Translations under genes and position numbers: made by a program
Notes under the pieces: generated by a model
Databases searched by the model: none
What the model was told of the DNA's origin: nothing
What the model saw: the letters and a program-made list of their open reading frames with translations, nothing else
Part shown: one piece after another, positions 24,380 through 30,849 of the stretch
How the letters are laid out: each line of letters begins with the position of its first letter
Numbering within the stretch: the stretch's first letter is position 1
Assembly (NCBI GenBank): GCA_910586965.1
Contig: CAJUMF010000029.1
Span: forward strand, 10,327 to 42,073
Reading direction: 5' to 3'
DNA from: an uncultured Dorea sp.
Lineage (GTDB): Bacteria; Bacillota; Clostridia; Lachnospirales; Lachnospiraceae
DNA length: 31,747 bases

Positions 24380-25321
24380 ATGGAAAAGATTGTAATTGCC
24401 CTTGGGGGAAATGCGCTGCAGTCAAAGAAGAGCGCGCCGACAGCGGCAGGGCAGTTAGAAGTAGTAAAAAGAACGTGTGAAAGAATTGCTGACATCAGCA
24501 GCCAGGGCTATGAGGTTGCTATTGTGCATGGCAACGGCCCGCAAGTCGGCCGGATCCTTCTTGCCTCAGAATCGGCGAAGGAAGTAACTCCTGCAATGCC
24601 TTTTGATGTGTGCGGAGCGATGAGTCAGGGCTATATCGGTTATCATATCCAGCAGGCGTTAAAATATGCACTGAGCCTGCGCAATAAAAACTGTCCGGTT
24701 CTCACTGTTGCGACGCAGATGGTAGTGGATGAAAATGACCCCGGCTTTGCCAATCCGACAAAGCCCATCGGTCCGTTTTACAGTGAAGAAGAGGCGAAGA
24801 AGCTTACAGAGGAAAAAGGATATACCATGAAAGAAGATGCCGGAAGAGGCTGGCGCAGAGTGGTAGCTTCCCCGATTCCCAGAAGGATCGTCGAGATTGA
24901 GGCCATCAAGAAGCTGTGGGATTCCTCTATCGTCATCTCCTGCGGAGGAGGCGGAATCCCGGTGATCGAGCGGATGGACGGAACGCTGGAAGGCGTTGCG
25001 GCAGTGATCGACAAGGATTTTGCTGCGGAACTTTTGGCGGAGCAGGTGGATGCGGATGTACTGATGATCCTGACAGAAGTAGAGAAGGTGGCAGTCAACT
25101 GGGGGAAAGAAAACCAGCAGGATCTTGATCACATGAGCCTTAAGGAAGCTGTTCAATATATTGAGGAAGGACAGTTCGCGGCGGGAAGCATGTTGCCGAA
25201 GGTAGAAGCAGCTATGAAATTCGCCCGTACATATCCCGATAAGAAGGCGATCATCACAAGCCTTGACAAAGCCATAGATGCACTGGAGGGAAAGACCGGG
25301 ACAGTGATAACCTTTGCATGA
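24380..25321 (+). CDS. arcC: Carbamate kinase
   Basis: Last step of the deiminase pathway: carbamoyl phosphate plus ADP to ATP, CO2 and ammonia, the energy-yielding reaction. The N-terminal 'KIVIALGGNALQ', 'VAIVHGNGPQVGRILL', 'VICCGGGGIPV'-type block (here 'IVISCGGGGIPVIERMDG'), 'AAVIDKDFAAELLAEQVDADVLMILT' and 'FAAGSMLPKVEAA' are all present. The 313-aa length is typical. The start chosen is ATG 24380; a GTG at 24371 overlaps the AGGAGAGG ribosome site. It is separated from arcA-arcB by the oppositely oriented regulator. Confidence 0.96.
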   Translation: MEKIVIALGGNALQSKKSAPTAAGQLEVVKRTCERIADISSQGYEVAIVHGNGPQVGRILLASESAKEVTPAMPFDVCGAMSQGYIGYHIQQALKYALSLRNKNCPVLTVATQMVVDENDPGFANPTKPIGPFYSEEEAKKLTEEKGYTMKEDAGRGWRRVVASPIPRRIVEIEAIKKLWDSSIVISCGGGGIPVIERMDGTLEGVAAVIDKDFAAELLAEQVDADVLMILTEVEKVAVNWGKENQQDLDHMSLKEAVQYIEEGQFAAGSMLPKVEAAMKFARTYPDKKAIITSLDKAIDALEGKTGTVITFA

Positions 25322-25334
25322 TAATCTTTGCGTA

Positions 25335-25372
25335 AAATTTAACTGTTAAATTTCCGGCGGTTGTGATATGAT
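25335..25372 (+). promoter_or_regulatory. Promoter of the DUF3842-lar operon with a 19-bp palindrome
   Basis: AAATTTAAC (25335-25343), a central T, GTTAAATTT (25345-25353) is a perfect palindrome. Fourteen bases on is an extended -10 box, TGA-TATGAT (25364-25372), with no good -35 box. The palindrome covers the -35 region, suiting a regulator. It does not look like the half-sites I know for NikR (GTATGA/TCATAC). Confidence 0.55.
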
Positions 25373-25405
25373 AGTTGAAACGGAGATTGGAAATGAGGAT
25401 TTTTC

Positions 25406-25825
25406 ATGAAGATATTAATTATAGACGCACAGGGCGGCGGTATGGGCAGGCAGCTTGTCACGTCCGTAAAAAAGGAATTCCCCCAGGCGGAAGTGGGGGC
25501 GGTGGGTACGAACTCGCTTGCAACATCGAATATGTTAAAAGCAGGAGCGGACTTTGCGGCTACCGGGGAGAATGCGGTGCTTGTGGGATGCCGGCGGTCT
25601 GATGTGATCATCGGTCCGGTGGGGATTGTTATTGCCGATTCCATGCATGGCGAGATTACTCCGGCTATGGCGGCGGCAGTCGGGCAGAGCAGAGCGAAAA
25701 AACTCTTAATTCCTATGAACCAGTGCGGCAATGTGATCGTCGGAGTGAAAAACACATCTATGGGTTATATGATCGAAGCGGTGATCGATAAGCTCAGAGA
25801 ATATGTGAAAGGATATGTATTCTAA
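25406..25825 (+). CDS. DUF3842 family protein
   Basis: A 139-residue cytoplasmic protein of unknown function found in Clostridia. The start 'MKILIIDAQGGGMGRQLVTSVKK' is a Rossmann-like beta strand with a glycine-rich loop, suggesting nucleotide binding. Further conserved-looking parts are 'GTNSLATSNMLKAGAD', 'VIIGPVGIVIADSMHGEITPAMA' and 'LIPMNQCGNVIVGV'. It is first in the run leading to larB and the nickel transporter genes, which hints at a role in nickel-pincer cofactor synthesis or its regulation. The start has only a weak ribosome site (GAGGATTTTTC). Family assignment is from recall of the sequence style. Confidence 0.8.
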   Translation: MKILIIDAQGGGMGRQLVTSVKKEFPQAEVGAVGTNSLATSNMLKAGADFAATGENAVLVGCRRSDVIIGPVGIVIADSMHGEITPAMAAAVGQSRAKKLLIPMNQCGNVIVGVKNTSMGYMIEAVIDKLREYVKGYVF

Positions 25826-26011
25826 TGATACTAAACCAGGGCGGCAGAAGACGTCTCAGAGAGGTACAGAAGTGCCGGGGAGCATCATCGTTTACACCTT
25901 TGATAGAATTAGTAATAGAGTATATTGAAAAAGGTATGCCAGAAGGTGTACAGATTCCAGGAAGGGAGTTTGTATGCCTTTTTTGCGCTAAGGAGGGAAT
26001 ATTAAGGAATA

Positions 26012-26764
26012 ATGGACGCGAGAGAAATCTTAGAACAGGTAAAATCAGGCCGGATGTCTGTCGATGATGCGGAAAGCTTTTTCAGGCGGCAGCCGATCGA
26101 GGAGCTTTCCTATGCCAGACTTGACACCCACAGAAAGCTTCGCTCCGGGTTTGCGGAGGTAGTCTTTTGCAGTGGGAAGGCAGATGAACATCTTCTCGGG
26201 ATTTATGAGAGAATCTACAGTATGGAGGGGGAGGTGCTTGGCACGCGGGCCTCAAAAGAGCAGGCGGCATTGATACAGAAAAGGTTCGGGGAGGCAGAGT
26301 ATGACCCGCTCTCAAGGATTCTGAAGATAGAGAAAAGGGATAAAAAAAGAATGGGGAAAATCGTGGTCTGCACGGCCGGAACTGCAGATATCCCGGTGGC
26401 TGAAGAGGCGGCGCAGACAGCGGAGTTCTTTGGAAACTGTGTGGAGCGTATCTTTGATGTGGGAGTGAGCGGGATACACCGGCTGCTCTCTAAAGTGGAG
26501 ACCATACAGAGCGCAAACTGCGTGGTGGCGGCAGCGGGGATGGAGGGCGCTCTTGCCAGTGTGATCGGAGGGCTTGTGGATAAACCGGTGATCGCGGTCC
26601 CTACATCGGTGGGCTACGGAGCCAGCATGAACGGGCTGTCCGCACTGCTGACGATGATCAATTCCTGTGCCAACGGCATTGCAGTGGTAAATATTGATAA
26701 TGGATACGGCGCCGGATATATGGCGGCGCAGATCAACCGTTTGGCGGTGCATGAGGCCGGATAA
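26012..26764 (+). CDS. larB: Nickel-pincer cofactor biosynthesis protein LarB
   Basis: LarB carboxylates the pyridinium ring of nicotinic acid adenine dinucleotide and hydrolyses the phosphoanhydride, making the first intermediate of the nickel-pincer nucleotide used by lactate racemase and relatives. The N-terminal helix region ('DAREILEQVKSGRMSVDDAE') is followed by the PurE-like domain: 'IVVCTAGTADIPVAEEAAQTAEFFG', 'VSGIHRLLS', 'NCVVAAAGMEGALASVIGGLVDKPVIAVPTSVGYGASMNGLSALLTMINSC'. The 250-aa length is normal. ATG 26012 follows AAGGA closely, with AAGGAGGG further up. The 186 bases before it hold no element I can name. LarC, LarE and LarA are not in the window. Confidence 0.93.
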   Translation: MDAREILEQVKSGRMSVDDAESFFRRQPIEELSYARLDTHRKLRSGFAEVVFCSGKADEHLLGIYERIYSMEGEVLGTRASKEQAALIQKRFGEAEYDPLSRILKIEKRDKKRMGKIVVCTAGTADIPVAEEAAQTAEFFGNCVERIFDVGVSGIHRLLSKVETIQSANCVVAAAGMEGALASVIGGLVDKPVIAVPTSVGYGASMNGLSALLTMINSCANGIAVVNIDNGYGAGYMAAQINRLAVHEAG

Positions 26765-26836
26765 GGCGATCGCAAGTGCGAGGTTAGAGAGAACAATTGC
26801 GGACATAAATCAGAGAAAAATCAAGGAGGAAAAACG

Positions 26837-27838
26837 ATGCATATGGCAGATGCGCTGGTATCACCAGCAGTAGCAGGAACAATGTATGCAGTATCTACAG
26901 CAGCGGCTGCGTACTCAGTGAAGGAGATAAAATTAGAGGATCTGGACCGGAAGGTGCCGGCCATGGGAGTGATGGGAGCATTCGTATTTGCAACCCAGAT
27001 GATCAACTTTACCATTCCGGGGACAGGATCGTCTGGGCACTTATGCGGCGGGATGCTTCTCAGCGCTATCCTGGGGCCTTGCGGCGGATTTTTGACGATG
27101 ATAGCGATTCTGGCGATCCAATGCCTGCTGTTCGCAGACGGAGGGTTGCTTGCTCTTGGGTGCAATGTGTGGAATATGGCTTTTTACGGTTGCTTTGTCG
27201 GAGGATTTCTTATCTGGCGGACAGTGACGGGAAAGAAGATGACAAAGGGAAGGATAACGGCAGCGTCGATTATCGGCTGCATCGCAGGGCTGCAGCTTGG
27301 AGCATTTTCCGTTACCGTACAGACATTGCTCTCCGGGATTACAGAGCTGCCTTTTGCTGTATTTTTAGGAATGATGCAGCCGATCCACCTGGCAATCGGG
27401 CTTGTGGAAGGGTTGATCACTGCGGCAGTACTGGTGTTTATCTATGAGGCGCGTCCGGAGATCTTATATGGCTACACGAAAGAGGCCGGAAAGTCAGCGG
27501 GACGCATGAGCCGGAAAGGCGCGGTGACGGTGTTGGCAGTGATGGCCCTTATCATCGGGGGAGTGGTGTCGTTATTCGCCTCCGGCAATCCGGATGGACT
27601 TGAATGGTCCATGGAAAAGGTGGCAGGGACAGCGGAACTTGCGGCAAACGGAAATGTGTACCGGATTGCGGAAAAGCTTCAGGGAATAACGGCGATTTTG
27701 CCGGATTACGCATTCAAGGCTTCGGACAGTGCGGCGGGAACTTCCTTTTCCGGAATTGTCGGCGGTGTGATTGTGCTTGTGGCGTGCTTTTTCATCTGTA
27801 TGCTGGTTAAGAAAGCAAGGCGGGTCAAAGAGCAATGA
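26837..27838 (+). CDS. ECF nickel transporter substrate-binding membrane component, NikM-NikN fusion
   Basis: Membrane S-component of a nickel (or cobalt) energy-coupling-factor importer. The N-terminus MHMADALVSPAV keeps His2, which in CbiM/NikM proteins coordinates the metal. About six membrane segments make the CbiM domain (to about residue 215), with 'GSSGHLCGGMLLSAILGPCGGF'. A C-terminal PDGLE/NikN-like part follows from about residue 225, with an outside loop and a final membrane segment. It overlaps the NikQ gene by four bases (ATGA). Nickel is favoured over cobalt because larB is 72 bases upstream. Confidence 0.92.
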   Translation: MHMADALVSPAVAGTMYAVSTAAAAYSVKEIKLEDLDRKVPAMGVMGAFVFATQMINFTIPGTGSSGHLCGGMLLSAILGPCGGFLTMIAILAIQCLLFADGGLLALGCNVWNMAFYGCFVGGFLIWRTVTGKKMTKGRITAASIIGCIAGLQLGAFSVTVQTLLSGITELPFAVFLGMMQPIHLAIGLVEGLITAAVLVFIYEARPEILYGYTKEAGKSAGRMSRKGAVTVLAVMALIIGGVVSLFASGNPDGLEWSMEKVAGTAELAANGNVYRIAEKLQGITAILPDYAFKASDSAAGTSFSGIVGGVIVLVACFFICMLVKKARRVKEQ

Positions 27839-28608
27839 GCAGGATAAGCGATGCAATCTCAGAGCTTCACAAATTGGATATGGAGGCGGGAAAGCGCGGG
27901 TGGCTGCAGGGGATTCATCCCCTGTCAAAGCTTCTTGTGACGCTTTTTTTTCTTGTGCTTGTCGTTTCTTATGGGAAATACGAGCTGTCCGGCCTGCTTG
28001 TGATGGGGATATATCTGATCATTACATTTGTGCTGGGGGACATATCAGTGAAGCTGTTGTTAAAGCGGATGAAGATCGTGCTGGGGCTGGTCTGCCTGAT
28101 GGGGATAGCGAATCCGCTTTTTGACAGGGAAGCGGTGCTTACGCTGGGGAGCTTTGCCATCACGGGCGGGATGGTATCTGCGGCGACGCTGGCGGTAAAA
28201 GGAGTATTTGCAGTGTCGGCCTCGTACCTTTTGATCGTGACAACATCGGTGGAGGATATCTGCTATGCGCTGCGTGCGCTTCGCGTGCCGAAGATATTTG
28301 TGACGGTTTTGCTGCTGGTGTACCGCTACATCATCGTTTTCCTCAAGGAGGTTGAACGGATGACGGATGCATATGCGCTGCGCGCGCCGGGGCAGAAGGG
28401 ACTTAACCAAAAGGTATGGGGGACATTTGCAGGGCAGCTTCTTCTGCGGAGTATGGACAGGGCGCAGACAGTCTACGACAGCATGATGATGCGGGGCTAT
28501 AACGGCGAGTTCTATCTGCGGTGCAAACGGTCAGCGGAGCGCGGGGACTATCTGTACGCGGCCGGTTGGAGCGCGGCGCTTTTGCTTATCCGAATCATAC
28601 ATTTTTAG
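27835..28608 (+). CDS. ECF transporter transmembrane (T) component, CbiQ/NikQ
   Basis: The T-component joins the S-component to the ATPase. About five hydrophobic helices, and the coupling-helix motifs of the family: 'RALRVPKIFVTVLLLVYRYIIVFLKEVERMTDAYALRAPG' (about residues 146-185) and 'MDRAQTVYDSMMMRGYNGEF', corresponding to the conserved Ala-Arg-Gly type signatures. The 257-aa length is typical. It is translationally coupled to the NikM-NikN gene and followed at 24 bases by the ATPase gene. Confidence 0.92.
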   Translation: MSRISDAISELHKLDMEAGKRGWLQGIHPLSKLLVTLFFLVLVVSYGKYELSGLLVMGIYLIITFVLGDISVKLLLKRMKIVLGLVCLMGIANPLFDREAVLTLGSFAITGGMVSAATLAVKGVFAVSASYLLIVTTSVEDICYALRALRVPKIFVTVLLLVYRYIIVFLKEVERMTDAYALRAPGQKGLNQKVWGTFAGQLLLRSMDRAQTVYDSMMMRGYNGEFYLRCKRSAERGDYLYAAGWSAALLLIRIIHF

Positions 28609-28632
28609 TGAAAATAGCAGGGAGACATGGTC

Positions 28633-29376
28633 ATGAACATATTGGAGATTGAAAATCTTTCATTTTCCTACGGCAATCCGCGGGATATGTATAAGAAAAA
28701 TGTCCTGGACGATATCAATATCCGGATATCCGGCAGCGAGAGCGTAGGGCTTATCGGGGAGAACGGCGCGGGAAAGTCTACATTTCTAAAGCTTCTCACC
28801 GGGCTTTTGGAGCTTAAAGACGGCGAGATCCAGGTTGCAGGACTCGAGCTTAAAAAAGAGAATCTAAAGGATATCCGGGCAGAGATCGGCTATGTGTTCC
28901 AGGATTCGGACAGCCAGCTCTTTATGTCAACGGTGTATGATGACGTAGCATTTGCTCCGAGAAATTATGGGAAGAGTGAGGAAGAGGTGAGGGCTGCAGC
29001 GCTTTTGGCGCTTAAAAAGGTGCATATGGAGGATAAAAAGGACCGGCAGATCTACAGATTATCTGGTGGAGAGAAGAAGCTGGCGGCTATCGCCACCGTG
29101 CTTGCTGTGGGAGCAAAGCTTATGCTCCTTGATGAGCCGTCCGTGGCGCTTGACCCGAAAAACCGGCGGAATCTGATCCGTATCTTAAATGAACTGCCGG
29201 GGGCGAAGCTTATCGCGAGCCATGACCTGGATTTTGTGTACGATACGTGTGAGAGAGTGATCCTTCTGTCAGGCGGGCGGATTGCGGCGGACGGGGGAAC
29301 AAAAGAGATTTTGACCGACCGGGAGCTGTTGGAAAAGCATGGGCTGGAGCTGCCCTTATCCTTTTCACGAATCTAA
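28633..29376 (+). CDS. ECF transporter ATPase component, CbiO/NikO
   Basis: ABC ATPase that powers the nickel importer, on the inner face of the membrane. Walker A 'GENGAGKST', Q-loop 'GYVFQDSDSQLF', signature 'LSGGEKKLAAIA', Walker B 'LMLLDEPSVALDP' and switch His in 'LIASHDLDFV' are all intact. The start chosen is ATG 28633, eight bases after GGGAGA; an ATG at 28627 is too close to that site. It is the last gene of the nickel run, which has the complete set of transporter parts. No lar genes follow. Confidence 0.94.
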   Translation: MNILEIENLSFSYGNPRDMYKKNVLDDINIRISGSESVGLIGENGAGKSTFLKLLTGLLELKDGEIQVAGLELKKENLKDIRAEIGYVFQDSDSQLFMSTVYDDVAFAPRNYGKSEEEVRAAALLALKKVHMEDKKDRQIYRLSGGEKKLAAIATVLAVGAKLMLLDEPSVALDPKNRRNLIRILNELPGAKLIASHDLDFVYDTCERVILLSGGRIAADGGTKEILTDRELLEKHGLELPLSFSRI

Positions 29377-29477
29377 TGCAGACATTGCACGAGTGTATTG
29401 ACCATGAAAAGAACATTTTTGACCCTGGATGAGTATTCTTATACTGATAAGGATTTTATGAAAGTGATACAAAGAAT

Positions 29478-30059
29478 ATGGCAAAACCCCAATTTATTGT
29501 AGTAGATGTATCTCACCATCAAGGGAAGATTGACTGGAGGAAAGTGAAAAGAAGCGGTATCGGCGGAGCGATCATACGTGTTTCAGACAGTACAGGCACG
29601 CCGGATAAGCAATGCAACAGAAATATTGCACAGTGTGAAAAATATAAGATTCCTTACGGACTTTATATCTATTCCAGGGCAAAAGATAAAAAGAAAGTAA
29701 GAAAAGAAGCAGACATCATACTGAAAAAAGCAAAAGGGCACAATATACAGTTTCCGCTGTATATCGACTTAGAGCAGCCGGGATGTGAAAAATACGCAAA
29801 GATGGCTGCTAAAGAATTCGGAAGGCTTGTGGAAAAGAAAGGGTATCGGTGCGGCGTATATGCGAATCAGAGTTGGTGGAAGAATTATCTCGTGGACCTG
29901 AACCGTTATTCTAAATGGGTTGCCCGTTATGGCAAAAAGCCCACGATATCCGGGATGGATATGTGGCAGTACACGATGGAAGGAAAGATTTCCGGCATTA
30001 CCGGTAATTGCGACAAAAATAAATGCTATGTGGATTTCCCGAAGCTTTTGAAAGAGTAG
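29478..30059 (+). CDS. GH25 lysozyme (muramidase) without signal peptide
   Basis: N-acetylmuramidase of family GH25, which cuts the glycan chain of peptidoglycan. The fold is complete with 'VDVSHHQGKIDWRKVK' (catalytic-site Asp10), 'LYIYSRA', 'YIDLEQPG' (Asp97, Glu99), 'GVYANQSWW' and 'MWQYTMEGKISG'. The 193-aa length is that of a bare catalytic domain; there is no signal peptide, no wall-binding repeat and no membrane segment, so how it would reach the wall is unclear. The ribosome site is poor. A possible promoter, TTGACC (29419-29424) and TATACT (29440-29445), has a short 15-base spacer. It is rich in Lys codons and may be of phage origin. Confidence 0.87.
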   Translation: MAKPQFIVVDVSHHQGKIDWRKVKRSGIGGAIIRVSDSTGTPDKQCNRNIAQCEKYKIPYGLYIYSRAKDKKKVRKEADIILKKAKGHNIQFPLYIDLEQPGCEKYAKMAAKEFGRLVEKKGYRCGVYANQSWWKNYLVDLNRYSKWVARYGKKPTISGMDMWQYTMEGKISGITGNCDKNKCYVDFPKLLKE

Positions 30060-30069
30060 GATTTAAAAA

Positions 30070-30110
30070 CAGACAGGGGGAAAGGCTTATAAGCCTGCCC
30101 CCCCTGTCTG
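30070..30110 (-). terminator. Terminator with nested palindromes between convergent genes
   Basis: CAGACAGGGGG (30070-30080) pairs with CCCCCTGTCTG (30100-30110); inside lies a second perfect palindrome, AGGCTTATAAGCCT (30083-30096). The minus strand runs into TTTTTAAAT, so it ends the cyclase transcript; the plus strand has no T-run. Confidence 0.8.
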
Positions 30111-30114
30111 AGCG

Positions 30115-30804
30115 TTATCCGATGATTCCGCCTTCATTGATCGCGATGATCCTGCACGGGCAGGCCTCAATCCCGACAATCTTGAGCGGCAGCATAAATA
30201 CCAGTGCCCTTCCGTTTTCAATCTTGTCAAGATTTGTCAGTGACTCTACCATCGCAAGATTGTTTTTGAAAGCCAGATTGTGGTTTGGCTGATCCGGAAT
30301 GTTGAAATTCTCTAAGGAAGTCGCGTCGGTGCCGATGGCAACGATTTTCTTTTCCTTGATCATCCACTCCATGGCCTCACATGCTACATACGGATACGGC
30401 TCCCAGTCCTCGGTACGCCATTTCGAGTCAAGACCGGTATGAAGGAATACGATGTCTCCTTCTTTGATCTTGTCATCATAGGCTTTGAACTCTTCGAGAG
30501 ACATGCGGTCTCCGGCCTTTTTGTCTGTAAAGTCTAAGACGACAGCTTCCCCGATCAGGCTTGTGAGCGGGAAAGTAGCGGCGTTCATACCGCCTTCTAC
30601 GTGATGGAGGGGGAACTCTACGTGGGTGCCGCAGTGGGTGGAAAAGTTCACGTCACCGGATACATACCATGTCCCGGGGCTGTGAGGTTCTCCGCGTTCC
30701 CCTAAGATGTCTACATCATACACCCATGTCTGCAGGTTGAAGGGCTCTTCCCTCGGAATCATACGGTGGCTTAGTTCCACAACTTTGCTGAAATCAACTT
30801 TCAT
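30115..30804 (-). CDS. Cyclase family (kynurenine formamidase-like) metal-dependent hydrolase
   Basis: A PF04199-type hydrolase; members open or form amide and lactone bonds, for example arylformamidase and isatin hydrolase. The metal-binding motif reads 'HCGTHVEFPLHH' (His57, His61, Glu63, His67); most members have Asp where Glu63 stands. Further features are 'MNAATFPLTSLIGEAVVLDF', 'GDIVFLHTGLDSKW' and 'AIGTDATSLENF...HNLAFKNNLAMVESLTNLD'. The 229-aa length is usual. AGGAGAG precedes ATG 30804. It lies 45 bases after the FGGY kinase gene on the same strand, so both are probably cotranscribed. A lactone or amide of a sugar acid would suit that partner, but this is a guess. Confidence 0.87.
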   Translation of the reverse strand: MKVDFSKVVELSHRMIPREEPFNLQTWVYDVDILGERGEPHSPGTWYVSGDVNFSTHCGTHVEFPLHHVEGGMNAATFPLTSLIGEAVVLDFTDKKAGDRMSLEEFKAYDDKIKEGDIVFLHTGLDSKWRTEDWEPYPYVACEAMEWMIKEKKIVAIGTDATSLENFNIPDQPNHNLAFKNNLAMVESLTNLDKIENGRALVFMLPLKIVGIEACPCRIIAINEGGIIG

Positions 30805-30849
30805 AATTTTATCTCTCCTTTTTTAAAAAAAATTATAATTACGGTTACA

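Noticed and set aside
25826..26011. Possible riboswitch (for example a NiCo type) before larB.
   Set aside because: The 186 bases show no structure or conserved sequence that I can match with confidence. A covariance-model search (Rfam) would settle it.
25825..26067. An 80-codon frame starting in the TAATG overlap after the DUF3842 gene.
   Set aside because: It runs into larB in another frame, has no recognisable motif, an Arg/Gly-rich composition and no better ribosome site than chance. I keep it only as a remote possibility for a coupled small gene.
29404..29502. A 32-codon frame (MKRTFLTLDEY...) before the lysozyme.
   Set aside because: No ribosome site, no motif, and it overlaps the lysozyme start.
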